Positions 17,417 through 28,338 of a stretch of 64,000 nt of DNA are shown here, piece after piece. The notes beneath the pieces are model-generated. The model was not told the origin of the DNA and searched no databases. It saw only the letters and a list, made by a program, of their open reading frames with translations. The stretch's first letter is position 1; each line of letters starts with the position of its first letter. Source of the stretch: Thermithiobacillus plumbiphilus (GTDB taxonomy: Bacteria > Pseudomonadota > Gammaproteobacteria > Acidithiobacillales > Thermithiobacillaceae); assembly GCF_038070005.1 (NCBI RefSeq), contig NZ_JBBPCO010000003.1, positions 124,001-188,000 on the forward strand, read 5' to 3'. Both the position numbers and the translations under genes were made by a program.

Positions 17417-19120
17417 ATGGCCGCAAGACTCAAGAAGATCCGCCTGGGCGATCTGCTGGTGCAGAATGCCGTCATCAGTCCCATCCAGCTTGAACAGGCC
17501 CTGAGCTTGCAGAAGGCCAGTGGCCACAAGCTCGGGCGGGTGCTGGTGGAAAGCGGCACGCTGGCCGAAAGCACCCTGCTCAACTTCCTGGCCACCCAGC
17601 TCAACATCCCCTTCATCGATCTCGCGCAGTTTCGCATCGATGCCGCACTGGTTCGGCGCCTGCCGGAGACCTTCGCGCGCCGCTTCCGCGCCCTGCCGCT
17701 CCAGGATCAGGGTGGCGCGATCCTGGTCGGCCTGTCCGATCCCACCGACATCTATGCCCAGGACGAGCTGTCACGCCTGCTCGGCAAGCCGGTGGAGCCG
17801 GCGGTGATCAGCGAGGCGAGCCTTTTGGAACTGCTGCCGCGCTTTTACAAGGGCACGAGCCAGGCCGCCGGCTTCGCCGAGGAACTCAAGCAGGATCTGG
17901 CGGCAAGCACGCCGGATGAACTGCTGACCGAGAGCAGCGTGGAAGACGCGCCGGTGGTGCGCTTCCTCAATGCGCTCTTAAAGGATGCGGTGCGCATGAA
18001 GGCCTCGGACGTTCACATCGAGCCGGACGCGAAGCTGCTGCGGGTGCGCTTTCGGGTGGATGGGGTGATGCACGAGCAGGTGACCGGCGAGGCGCGCATC
18101 GGCGCTTCCGTGACATCCAAGCTCAAGCTGATGGCGAATCTCGACATTGCCGAGCGACGCCTGCCTCAGGACGGGCGCTTCAATATCAGCATCGAGGGCC
18201 GGGCCTACGATATCCGCATGTCGACGCTGCCGGTGCGCTTTGGCGAATCCATCGTGCTGCGTCTGCTGGACCAGTCGAGCGCGCGCAGGCGCTTTCACGA
18301 ACTCGGCATGGCGCCGGACGTGGAAGCCGTGCTGGAGCATCTGGTGCGCCAGCCGCATGGGCTGCTGCTGGTGACCGGCCCGACCGGCTCGGGCAAGACC
18401 ACCACGCTCTATGCCGGGCTCAACGAGATCAACTCGGTCGAAAAGAAGATCATCACCGTCGAGGATCCGGTCGAGTATCAGCTTGAACTCGTGAATCAGG
18501 TGCAGGTCAACGCGCGCATCGGGCTGGATTTCGCTTTGGTGCTGCGCTCGGTGCTGCGCCAGGACCCGGACGTGGTGATGGTCGGCGAGATCCGCGATCT
18601 GGAAACCGCGCAGATCGCCCTGCGCGCCGCGCTCACCGGGCATCTGGTGCTGTCCACCCTGCACACCAATGATGCGGCGTCGAGCCTGACGCGCCTGGTG
18701 GATCTGGGCCTGGAGCCCTTCGTGGTGGGATCGAGCGCCATCGGTGTGATGGCCCAGCGGCTGGTGCGGCGCATCTGCCCGCAGTGCAAGACCGAGGACA
18801 CGGAAGTCTCCGAAGCTGCGCGCGCCCAGTTTGCCGGCCAGCTTGGCAAGACGCCGGGCGAGCTGCGTTTTCACAAGGGGCGGGGTTGTCTGGCCTGCAA
18901 CAACACCGGCTATCAGGGCCGCCAGGGCATTCATGAACTCATCCGCGTGGACGCTACAGTGCGCGCGGCACTGGAAGCCGGCAATCGCCAGGCCATCGTG
19001 GATGCCGCGCTGAAGCAGCCGCAGTATCGCCCCTTGCGCATTGCCGCGCTAAGACTCGCCAGTGAAGGCGTGACCTCGCTGGCGGAAGTGGCGCGAGTCA
19101 CGGCGGAGATGGATCACTAA
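17417..19120 (+). CDS. mshE: MSHA pilus assembly ATPase MshE
   Basis: PilB/GspE-type extension ATPase that drives pilin polymerisation at the inner membrane. The N-terminal region carries two copies of the MshEN motif (R-L-G-D-L-L-V...I-S-x-x-Q-L-x-x-A-L at about 9-33 and K-L-G-R-V-L-V-E-S-G-T-L at about 38-49), the element shown in other MshE/PilB proteins to bind cyclic di-GMP. Walker A G-P-T-G-S-G-K-T is near 320-327. G-E-I-R-D and S-T-L-H-T-N-D follow, then C-P-Q-C and C-L-A-C pairs near 453 and 491 that bind zinc in the family. Length 567 is typical. It opens the msh locus and is followed after three bases by mshG. Confidence 0.95.
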   Translation: MAARLKKIRLGDLLVQNAVISPIQLEQALSLQKASGHKLGRVLVESGTLAESTLLNFLATQLNIPFIDLAQFRIDAALVRRLPETFARRFRALPLQDQGGAILVGLSDPTDIYAQDELSRLLGKPVEPAVISEASLLELLPRFYKGTSQAAGFAEELKQDLAASTPDELLTESSVEDAPVVRFLNALLKDAVRMKASDVHIEPDAKLLRVRFRVDGVMHEQVTGEARIGASVTSKLKLMANLDIAERRLPQDGRFNISIEGRAYDIRMSTLPVRFGESIVLRLLDQSSARRRFHELGMAPDVEAVLEHLVRQPHGLLLVTGPTGSGKTTTLYAGLNEINSVEKKIITVEDPVEYQLELVNQVQVNARIGLDFALVLRSVLRQDPDVVMVGEIRDLETAQIALRAALTGHLVLSTLHTNDAASSLTRLVDLGLEPFVVGSSAIGVMAQRLVRRICPQCKTEDTEVSEAARAQFAGQLGKTPGELRFHKGRGCLACNNTGYQGRQGIHELIRVDATVRAALEAGNRQAIVDAALKQPQYRPLRIAALRLASEGVTSLAEVARVTAEMDH

Positions 19121-19123
19121 GCC

Positions 19124-20344
19124 ATGGCCGAGTTTCTCTACCAGGCCCGCAACCCGCGTGGCGAACTGCTCAATGGCCGCCTGGAGGCGGGTAATGCCAG
19201 TGCGGTGGCGGCTTTTCTGAACAACAACAGTCTCATCCCGGTGGATATCCGCGAGGCGCCGCCGCCCAGTTCGCTGCAGTTGCTGATCGAGCGCCTGCGG
19301 CTGCGGCGTATCGCGCGCAAGGACATCATCATGTTCGCGCGCCAGCTCTATGCCCTGCTGCGCGCCGGCGTGCCCCTGTTATCCGCCATCGACAGCCTGC
19401 GCCAGACCTACGGCATGGATACGCAGCTCGGGCGCATCCTCGGCGAGGTGCGTGCCGACCTCGATGCCGGGCGCTCGCTTTCCGAGGCACTCGCCAGACA
19501 TCCGCAGGCCTTCAGCGAGCTGTTCGTGAGCCTGGTGGCGGTGGGTGAGAACACCGGCAATCTCGACGCCACCCTGCTCGCGCTGGCGGGTTATCTCGAA
19601 CGCGACGAGGACACCGCCGGCAAGGTGAAGCGCGCCCTGCGTTACCCCAGCTTTGTCGTGATCGCGCTGGCAGTGGCGATGGCGATCCTCAATTACATGG
19701 TGATCCCGCAGTTCGCCAGGATGTTCAAAAGCGCGCATGTGGACCTGCCGATCTTCACCAAGATCCTGATCGCAACCAGTGACTTCAGCACCAAGTACTG
19801 GTGGCTGGTGCTGCTGCTGGGCATTGCGCTCTGGTTTGGTGCGCGCGCGGCGGTCAATACCGACCAGGGGCGCCTGCGCTGGGACCGTTACAGGCTGCGC
19901 CTGCCGGTGTTCGGCTCGCTCATTCTCAAGAGCGCCATGGCGCGCTTCGCACGCACCCTGCAACTGACCGGCAAGGCCGGCGTGCCCATCCTGCGCGGCA
20001 TCGAGCTCATCGCCAGGGCCACCGACAACCGCTTCATCGCCGAGCGTCTGCAGGGCATGAAAACCGGCGTGGAACGTGGCGAATCGCTCACCCGCACGGC
20101 GCAGGCCACGCATCTGTTTCCGCCGCTGGTACTGCAGATGATCGCGGTGGGGGAGGAATCGGGAAACATCGACGAGCTGATGGGCGATGTCGCGGATTTC
20201 TACGAGCGCGAGACCGCTTATGAGATCGAGGCATTGTCAGCAAGAATCGAGCCGATTATGCTAGTGATCATGGGGACTTTAGTCTTAGTGCTTGCCTTGG
20301 GTATTTTCCTGCCCATGTGGGACATGGCGCGGGTAGCCCACTGA
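19124..20344 (+). CDS. mshG: MSHA inner-membrane platform protein MshG (PilC/GspF family)
   Basis: 406-residue polytopic membrane protein that anchors the assembly ATPases. Two GspF repeats are visible: F-A-R-Q-L-Y-A-L-L-R-A-G-V-P-L-L near residue 67 and R-F-A-R-T-L-Q-L-T-G-K-A-G-V-P-I-L near 270. Each is followed by V-A-V-G-E-x-x-G-N. Hydrophobic helices lie around 175-200, 228-245 and 375-398. It is coupled to mshE and followed by the pilin genes. Confidence 0.94.
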   Translation: MAEFLYQARNPRGELLNGRLEAGNASAVAAFLNNNSLIPVDIREAPPPSSLQLLIERLRLRRIARKDIIMFARQLYALLRAGVPLLSAIDSLRQTYGMDTQLGRILGEVRADLDAGRSLSEALARHPQAFSELFVSLVAVGENTGNLDATLLALAGYLERDEDTAGKVKRALRYPSFVVIALAVAMAILNYMVIPQFARMFKSAHVDLPIFTKILIATSDFSTKYWWLVLLLGIALWFGARAAVNTDQGRLRWDRYRLRLPVFGSLILKSAMARFARTLQLTGKAGVPILRGIELIARATDNRFIAERLQGMKTGVERGESLTRTAQATHLFPPLVLQMIAVGEESGNIDELMGDVADFYERETAYEIEALSARIEPIMLVIMGTLVLVLALGIFLPMWDMARVAH

Positions 20345-20427
20345 TTTTGCAGTCCGGCTTGTTTTATTTGCGCAAGCCGCTATTTGTCGAAAACAACAAG
20401 TTGTCCATTCACCAGGGAGGTTACATC

Positions 20428-20865
20428 ATGTCCATGCAGGTCAAACAGCAGGGTTTCACCCTGATCGAACTCATCGTCGTCATTACCATTCTCGGCATTC
20501 TCGCGGCCTTTGCGCTGCCGCGTTTCGTGGATCTGCAAAGAGATGCACGTATTGCCACGCTGAATGGGCTGGCGGGTAGCTTGAAGTCGGCTTCGGCGAT
20601 GGTGCATGCCAAGGCCTTGGCCAAAGGCCAAACTGCAGGCACTCTCGATATTGGCGACGGTCAGAGCGTCAGACTTAGTAATGGTTACGCCACAACAGCC
20701 ACAATCGGTAATGCCTTACAGGATTTGACCGGCTTTTCTCTCAGAAATGGAAAATTCACGCTGACAGGCGCACCGACTCCTGCCGAATGCTACGTGCAGT
20801 ACACGGCTGCCACATCCAGCACAGCACCGGCCACGGTCGGAACGCCAGTAACCAACGGCTGCTAG
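20428..20865 (+). CDS. mshA: MSHA major pilin subunit MshA
   Basis: Type IVa-like prepilin, 145 residues. A nine-residue leader M-S-M-Q-V-K-Q-Q-G precedes the cleavage and methylation site G|F-T-L-I-E-L with glutamate at mature position 5, then a hydrophobic N-terminal helix. Two cysteines (A-E-C-Y-V-Q-Y and terminal N-G-C) could form the C-terminal disulfide loop of pilins. The ATG at 20428 is preceded by AGGGAGG; the longer frame from 20317 is rejected. A substantial leader before it and its strong binding site suit a highly expressed subunit. First of five consecutive prepilin genes; mshB is absent. Confidence 0.93.
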   Translation: MSMQVKQQGFTLIELIVVITILGILAAFALPRFVDLQRDARIATLNGLAGSLKSASAMVHAKALAKGQTAGTLDIGDGQSVRLSNGYATTATIGNALQDLTGFSLRNGKFTLTGAPTPAECYVQYTAATSSTAPATVGTPVTNGC

Positions 20866-20909
20866 GCGGAGCGCAGGGTGGGCACAGCCCGCCCTGCTTC
20901 TGATGCGCC

Positions 20910-21350
20910 ATGCGCCAGTCCCCTGCTCAAGAAAACGGGTTTACCCTCATTGAGCTGATCGTCGTCATCTCCCTGATCGGCGTCCTCGCCGCCTTTGCCA
21001 TTCCCCGTTTTTTCGGCGCGGACTCCTTTTCCGCCAGCACCGCCCAGAACGAACTGATCAGCGTCGCCCGTCATGCCCAGCAACTGGGTATGAATCAGAC
21101 GCACTCCGTGCGACTGGTCATCAGCAACAGCGACTACGGCGTGCAAATCAACAATGCCTGGATCGCCTCGCCCAGCGGGGAGAGCTATCCCCTGCCCTTT
21201 CCGCGCGGCGTGACAGCCACAGGCCAGGCACTCGCCTATGACCGCCTCGGCGACACCGGGCAGAGCACCACCGCGACCGTCACGCTCAGCGGCGGTGGCG
21301 AGAACCGCCAGGTCTGCATCGAGCCCACTGGCTATGCCCATGCCTGCTAG
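20910..21350 (+). CDS. mshC: MSHA minor pilin MshC
   Basis: 146 residues with the leader M-R-Q-S-P-A-Q-E-N-G and F-T-L-I-E-L-I-V-V-I after the cleavage glycine. A GspH/FimT-like globular part includes A-R-H-A-Q-Q-L-G-M-N-Q, typical of MshC. Two C-terminal cysteines (Q-V-C-I-E-P and final H-A-C) may pair. It follows mshA by 44 bases and overlaps mshD. Minor pilins of this kind prime pilus assembly. Confidence 0.9.
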   Translation: MRQSPAQENGFTLIELIVVISLIGVLAAFAIPRFFGADSFSASTAQNELISVARHAQQLGMNQTHSVRLVISNSDYGVQINNAWIASPSGESYPLPFPRGVTATGQALAYDRLGDTGQSTTATVTLSGGGENRQVCIEPTGYAHAC

Positions 21351-21861
21351 CATCCAAAGGCAAACGGGCTTCACGCTTATCGAGCTGATCGTCTTCATCG
21401 TGGTGATCGGCGTTGCCCTGAGCGGGGTACTGCTGGCGGTGAATCAGGCGACCAGCCACTCGGCTGATCCGATGATCCAGATCCGCGCCGCCGAACTTGG
21501 TCAGGCCTATCTCGACGAGATCCTGCCCAAGAAGTTTGACGCCAATACCGGCAATGATGGCCAATCGCCGCCCTGCGATTCCCCTGCTGGCAGGCCCTGT
21601 TCCACGGCACTCGGGGTTGAGGCCGGCGAGACCCGCGCGAGCTTCGATGACGTGGATGATTACCAGGGCCTGAATGAAGCGCCCACGGACGCCGAGGGCA
21701 ATCCCCGGCCCGGCTATGCGGGCTACCGGGTGACAGTGAGCGTTGCCCATGCCGGTACGGATCTCGGGATCGCCAATGCCGCCGCCAAGCGGATCACGGT
21801 GACTGTCACCACGCCACAGGGAGAGTCCTTCCCCTTCAGCGCCTATCGGAGCAATTTCTGA
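21334..21861 (+). CDS. mshD: MSHA minor pilin MshD
   Basis: About 175 residues. The leader ends R-Q-T-G, then F-T-L-I-E-L-I-V-F-I-V-V-I-G. The globular region has A-A-E-L-G-Q-A-Y-L-D-E-I-L, characteristic of MshD. The start is one of two close ATGs (21334 or 21340), both inside mshC; neither has a clear ribosome binding site, so translation probably depends on coupling. A longer frame from 21238 is not needed. Overlaps mshO by one base. Confidence 0.88.
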   Translation: MPMPASIQRQTGFTLIELIVFIVVIGVALSGVLLAVNQATSHSADPMIQIRAAELGQAYLDEILPKKFDANTGNDGQSPPCDSPAGRPCSTALGVEAGETRASFDDVDDYQGLNEAPTDAEGNPRPGYAGYRVTVSVAHAGTDLGIANAAAKRITVTVTTPQGESFPFSAYRSNF

Positions 21862-22709
21862 TGCGCCGCGCTGGGGGCTTCACCCTGATCGAGATGATCG
21901 TGGCCTTGGTGATCCTGGGCATTCTCGCCGCCGGGACCACGGCCTTCATCGTGCGCAGCGTGGAGGGTTACCGCGATACGGCCCGGCGCGACCAACTGGC
22001 CAGCACTGCGCGTCTGGCGGCAGAGCGCATCAGCCGCGAGCTGCGCGGCGCCCTGCCAAACAGTGTGCGGGTAAGCGGCAATTGCATCGAGTTCATGCCG
22101 CTGGTCAGCGGGGCACGCTATCAACGCGAGACGGGCAGCTATCCTTCTGGCGAGGCCATCCTGGCCCTGCCGGTCAGTGGCTTTTCCGAGGCCGCGAGCA
22201 CGCTCGATGCCCTGGATCTGAATGGCGATTTCAGCCAGGGCGGCTTTGCGCTGGCGGTTTATCCTTTGGGTCCGGGCAGCGGCAATGGTGATCCCTACGC
22301 CAGCGGCGATCCCGGCGTGCGCTTTCCGATCCAGTCGGTCAGCACGAGCGGACGACCCGCCGGCGTGAGCCGGGTCACGCTCATTGGGGCACATCAGTTC
22401 TCGCGCCAGTCCGCCGCCCAGCGGCTCTTTGTCACCCGCGACCCGGTGAGCTTCTGTGTGCTGAGCAATGGCGAACTGCGCCGTTATCACGATTACGGGG
22501 TGCAGGCCAGCCAGCCCGCTCCGCCCGCAGGCGGGGATCTCCTCGCCGAACACCTGCCGCTCAGGGATGGCGGCGGCGCGGTCCAACCCTTTCGCTTTAC
22601 GGCCGGTTCACTGAACCGCAACGGGCTCGTCGCCCTGGATCTGCGCTTCATGCAGAACGAGGAGTGGGTGCGCATCCGCCATGACATTCAACTGCGCAAT
22701 GTGCCATGA
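21861..22709 (+). CDS. mshO: MSHA minor pilin MshO
   Basis: 282 residues. A very short leader M-R-R-A-G-G precedes F-T-L-I-E-M-I-V-A-L-V-I-L-G. The next segment, R-L-A-A-E-R-I-S-R-E-L-R-G-A-L-P-N-S-V-R, is the PilW/MshO-type second helix. The globular domain is large, as expected for this subunit. It is followed by mshP after ten bases. Confidence 0.88.
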   Translation: MRRAGGFTLIEMIVALVILGILAAGTTAFIVRSVEGYRDTARRDQLASTARLAAERISRELRGALPNSVRVSGNCIEFMPLVSGARYQRETGSYPSGEAILALPVSGFSEAASTLDALDLNGDFSQGGFALAVYPLGPGSGNGDPYASGDPGVRFPIQSVSTSGRPAGVSRVTLIGAHQFSRQSAAQRLFVTRDPVSFCVLSNGELRRYHDYGVQASQPAPPAGGDLLAEHLPLRDGGGAVQPFRFTAGSLNRNGLVALDLRFMQNEEWVRIRHDIQLRNVP

Positions 22710-22719
22710 GACGAGTCCC

Positions 22720-23138
22720 ATGAAACAGCCGTTTTCACAATCTGGATTCTCGCTGCCGGTGGCGATCTTCGTGCTGGTGGTGCTGTCACTGCTGGGCGCG
22801 GCGATGACGCGCATGCTGGCGACCGGCGCGCAATCGGTGGGTTTTGAAGTGCTCTCCACCCGCGCCTTCTACGCCGCCGAAAGCGGCGCGCAGTGGGGCA
22901 TGAACACAATCTTTCCGCCGACAGGCAGCGCGGCCGCCACCTGCTTTGCCCAGCAGGATCTGAGCTTCAGTGCCCAGGGCCTGGCTGGCTGCAGCGCGCA
23001 GGTAAGCTGCGCCGGGCCGGTGGTGGTAGCGAATGCCGGCGGCGCGACCAGCACGCAGTTTCGCATCAGCAGCCGGGGCGCTTGCGGCAGCGGCAGGGAT
23101 GCGGCGACGAGGATGATCGAAGTCGGAGCGCAGAACCC

Positions 23139-23142
<4 letters not shown>
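22720..23142 (+). CDS. mshP: MSHA pilus protein MshP
   Basis: 140 residues. Leader M-K-Q-P-F-S-Q-S-G then F-S-L-P-V-A-I-F-V-L-V-V-L, so the usual glutamate at mature position 5 is replaced (F-S-L-P-V), as is normal for MshP/PilX-like proteins. A-F-Y-A-A-E-S-G-A-Q-W-G follows, the PilX/GspK-type signature. Four cysteines occur in the C-terminal half. The stop overlaps the mshQ ATG (ATGA). Confidence 0.87.
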
Positions 23143-25442
<2,300 letters not shown>

Positions 25443-25506
25443 ACTATCTTTTCATCTAATCCGACCTTTGTCCGACAATACGAATTTTAAAACCGGCTCC
25501 AGGCTC

Positions 25507-26547
25507 ATGAATCTCGATTTCCTCAAACTAGATCTTCGCAAGCTGCTGCGCCGCCCCCGTGCCGGCACGCTGCTGGCGCTCGACCTGCGTCCGAGCCAGG
25601 CCAGCCTCTGTCAAGTGGACCGGCAGGGCCGGCCCACGTTTCTGAAGCGCCTGCCCCTGAGCCCGGATCAGCAGCACTCGCGCGAGGCGCTGGCGGAGCT
25701 GCTGAGCCGGCAGGTACGCGAGCACAATCTGGCCGGCAGCCCCTGCGTCAGCGTTCTGCATCGTCCCGACTATCAGCTTTTGCTGGTGGAAGCCCCTCAG
25801 GTGCCGGAAGCGGAAATCCTCTCGGCATTGCGCTGGAAGATTGCCGACCAGATCGATTTCCCGGTGAATGAGGCTATCCTCGACTACTTCGAATTGCCAC
25901 CCGGTCAGACAGCCGATACCCGCCAGATCTATGTCGTCGCCGCCCGCGAGAGCGTGGTACAGGCCCGCGTGGACCTGCTGCGCGGCATCGGACTGGACCC
26001 CGCCTACATCGATATCGCCGAAAAGGCGCAGCGCAACCTGGCCGCGCGTCTGCCCGAGGATGAACAGGGCCTGGCCTTGCTGGAAATCGCCGAGGACGAA
26101 TCGCTGCTGACCATCACCCGCCAGGGCCAGCTGATCTTCAGCCGCGCCATTGCCTTCGGCACGGGCAACCTGGTCGATGGCCTGGTGGAGAGTGCCGGTT
26201 TTGCGCCGGAGATGGCGCGGGCCCAGATCGGCACCGAGGGGCTTGGGGAACCCGAAATCCTCACCGACATCCTGCCCGCCGCCCAGCAGATCCTGCGTCA
26301 GCAGGCCGAGCGCCTGGCCCTGGAACTGCAGCGCTCGCTCGATTATTACGACAGCCGCTTCCGGCGCGGCGCGGTGCGCCAGACCTATGTCCTTTTCGAT
26401 AGCCTGCACGTGCCGCACCTGGCGCCCTATCTTGGCGTGCTGACCGGCGCTGCCTGCCGTGACTTCCCGGCGATCGATGGCAGGGATGCCAGCCATCGCA
26501 TGGGGCTGCTGAGCTATGGCGCGGCCCTGCGGGAACTGCTGTCATGA
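25507..26547 (+). CDS. mshI: MSHA biogenesis protein MshI (PilM-like actin-fold)
   Basis: 346 residues. A PilM/GspL-cytoplasmic-like actin fold: L-L-A-L-D-L-R-P-S-Q-A-S-L near the start, E-A-P-Q-V-P-E-A-E-I-L-S-A-L-R-W-K-I-A-D-Q-I-D-style segment around residue 100, and S-L-D-Y-Y-D-S-R near 280. It would link the pilus alignment complex to the ATPase on the cytoplasmic side. It starts the second half of the msh locus, 64 bases after mshQ; the ribosome binding site is weak. Overlaps the next gene by four bases. Confidence 0.88.
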   Translation: MNLDFLKLDLRKLLRRPRAGTLLALDLRPSQASLCQVDRQGRPTFLKRLPLSPDQQHSREALAELLSRQVREHNLAGSPCVSVLHRPDYQLLLVEAPQVPEAEILSALRWKIADQIDFPVNEAILDYFELPPGQTADTRQIYVVAARESVVQARVDLLRGIGLDPAYIDIAEKAQRNLAARLPEDEQGLALLEIAEDESLLTITRQGQLIFSRAIAFGTGNLVDGLVESAGFAPEMARAQIGTEGLGEPEILTDILPAAQQILRQQAERLALELQRSLDYYDSRFRRGAVRQTYVLFDSLHVPHLAPYLGVLTGAACRDFPAIDGRDASHRMGLLSYGAALRELLS

Positions 26548-27221
26548 ACCAGGCGATTGCCCTCCAGCCGCTCACCGGGCGCAAGCTCCGGCATATCAAT
26601 CTTTACACCGACGCCTTCGCGCCGAAGACGGTCCTGTTTTCAGCGCGATTCATGCTGTTTTACGTGGCCCTGCTGCTGCTTGCCATCTTCGGTTATGCGG
26701 CCATGCTCCGGCAACATGAGCAGCAGCTTGAAACCACCCTGCGTGTGGCGCAGCAGGGGCTGGCCCGTGATGAGGCCGCACTGGAGCTCCTGCGCCAGCA
26801 GGCCGGCCCCAGCCGTCTCGCCGCCCTGCAGGCCGAGGCCGGGCGTATTGAAAAGCAGGTCCAGGACCGGCGTGAAGTATTGCGCTATCTCGACAGCCGC
26901 CTGCTGGGCGAGCAGATCCGGCCCGCCAGCATCCTTGGCAGCCTGGCGAATGCCAGCCGGCCGGGCCTCTGGCTGACCGACATCCATGTGTCGGAGGGCG
27001 GCAGAACGGTGCGGCTGGCTGGCGGTACTCTGAATGCCGACCGCCTGCCGGCCTATCTCAACGCCCTCAATACTTACCATGGCTTTCCCGAGGCGAAATT
27101 CCGCAGCTTCAGCGTCAGCACGCCGAAGCCGGAAAAGCTAGGTGCGTCCTACCTGCATTTCGAGCTGGCCAGCGGCAAGCCCGATGGCGCGGGTGCGGCA
27201 TCGGCGGAGCAGGCACGATGA
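26544..27221 (+). CDS. PilN-like MSHA alignment protein
   Basis: 225 residues: a cytoplasmic N-terminus with I-N-L-Y (the PilN motif that binds PilM), one transmembrane helix at about 38-54, a long coiled-coil-like stretch rich in Q, E, L and R (about 55-110), and a small periplasmic ferredoxin-like domain. This matches PilN and the second MshI-like protein of some msh loci. It is coupled at both ends to mshI and mshJ by four-base overlaps. Confidence 0.85.
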   Translation: MNQAIALQPLTGRKLRHINLYTDAFAPKTVLFSARFMLFYVALLLLAIFGYAAMLRQHEQQLETTLRVAQQGLARDEAALELLRQQAGPSRLAALQAEAGRIEKQVQDRREVLRYLDSRLLGEQIRPASILGSLANASRPGLWLTDIHVSEGGRTVRLAGGTLNADRLPAYLNALNTYHGFPEAKFRSFSVSTPKPEKLGASYLHFELASGKPDGAGAASAEQAR

Positions 27222-27991
27222 AATCCTGGCAGCGTCTGGAAAGCTTCATTAACGCCACCAGCGAGCGCGAACGCCTGCTCATCCTGGGTGCCGTGAGTGC
27301 GCTGATTGTGCTCGGCGGGGTCCAGTTCGTGCTCGATCCCATCCAGAAGCACACCCTACAGTTGCAGAAAAGCCTCAAGGACACGCAGCAGCAACAGGCC
27401 GCCATTGCCGAGGAAATGCAGCTACTGGCGAGCAATGATCCATCCAGCCCGCAATCCCCCCTGCGGCTACGGCTGGCGCGCGCGCAAGCGCAACTCGATG
27501 ATGTGAATGCCGAACTCGCCGCCAGCGGGAGGCGTTTTCTCGATGACCGCGAACTGGCGCGCTGGCTGGCCCAGCTCCTGCGCGAGCAGGGCGGCCCGGG
27601 TCTGCGGATCACCGGCTTGCAGAGCCTGCCGGCGGTCCAGGTCTATCCGGCCACCGGCAACCAGGCCTCGAATGACTCGCCCGCGCTCTATCGCAAGGGC
27701 GTGGAGCTGCGTTTCAGCGGCAATTATGCCGACACGACGCGCTACTTCCAGCGTCTGGCAAGCTCTCCCTGGCCACTGGAGTGGAGCAGTCTGGATTATC
27801 AGGTCACGCAATACCCGCGCGCCGAGGTCAGGGCCGTGGTTAACACTTACATCCTTGGCGCCGATCTGCCCGGAGACATCAAAGCCGCAGCGCCGGCGCA
27901 GGCGCCCGGTTCCGGCGAGGCCTTTCTGGACAAGCTCAACCGCGCCAGCGATCCCGCCTATGCGTTGCCCACGCCCGGAGCCCGACCATGA
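27218..27991 (+). CDS. mshJ: MSHA biogenesis protein MshJ (PilO/GspM-like)
   Basis: 257 residues: short cytoplasmic N-terminus with S-E-R-E-R-L-L-I-L, one transmembrane helix at about 20-38, then a coiled coil with Q-L-Q-K-S-L-K-D-T and a periplasmic domain. S-E-R-E-R is typical of GspM/MshJ. It would pair with the PilN-like partner to connect the inner-membrane platform with the secretin. Overlaps mshK by four bases. Confidence 0.88.
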   Translation: MKSWQRLESFINATSERERLLILGAVSALIVLGGVQFVLDPIQKHTLQLQKSLKDTQQQQAAIAEEMQLLASNDPSSPQSPLRLRLARAQAQLDDVNAELAASGRRFLDDRELARWLAQLLREQGGPGLRITGLQSLPAVQVYPATGNQASNDSPALYRKGVELRFSGNYADTTRYFQRLASSPWPLEWSSLDYQVTQYPRAEVRAVVNTYILGADLPGDIKAAAPAQAPGSGEAFLDKLNRASDPAYALPTPGARP

Positions 27992-28338
27992 AAACCTTGA
28001 TGATGCTGGGGACATGGGCGGCACTGGCCAGCAACATGAGTCTTGCCGCAGACCCGACGCGTCCGCCCCTGCCCCGCGTACATGCGCCAGCGGGCATGGC
28101 GGCCCCTGCCCTACCGGCCTTGCAGCTTCAGAGCACGCTGATGGGGGGAAAGCAGCCGGTCGCCATCATCAATGGCCAGGTGCTGCGTCGCGGCGACACC
28201 CTGGAGGGCCTGCGCCTGCAGGCCATCGGCTCGGGCTGGGCCCGCCTGCAGACGCCCACGGGCGAAACGCTCACTCTGAAACTACCGGCACTGGCCTATC
28301 GGCCCCGCATAAGCGCCAACAAGGCTTCGGCACCATGA
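27988..28338 (+). CDS. mshK: MSHA biogenesis protein MshK (PilP/GspC-like)
   Basis: 116 residues with a signal peptide (to about A-L-A-S-N-M-S-L-A-A) and a short domain with D-P-T-R-P-P, L-Q-S-T-L-M-G-G-K-Q-P-V-A-I-I-N-G and G-D-T-L-E-G. These are MshK/GspC homology-region features, which bind the secretin N-domain in related systems. Coupled to mshL by an ATGA overlap. Confidence 0.87.
   Translation: MKTLMMLGTWAALASNMSLAADPTRPPLPRVHAPAGMAAPALPALQLQSTLMGGKQPVAIINGQVLRRGDTLEGLRLQAIGSGWARLQTPTGETLTLKLPALAYRPRISANKASAP

Noticed and set aside
20345-20427. Possible sigma-54 promoter before mshA
   Set aside because: A GG...GC pair exists but the spacing is two bases too long for the -24/-12 pattern.
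27507-28334. Upstream extension of the mshL frame through mshJ and mshK
   Set aside because: The mshL signal peptide and ATGA coupling fix its start at 28335, and mshJ/mshK are identified in other frames.
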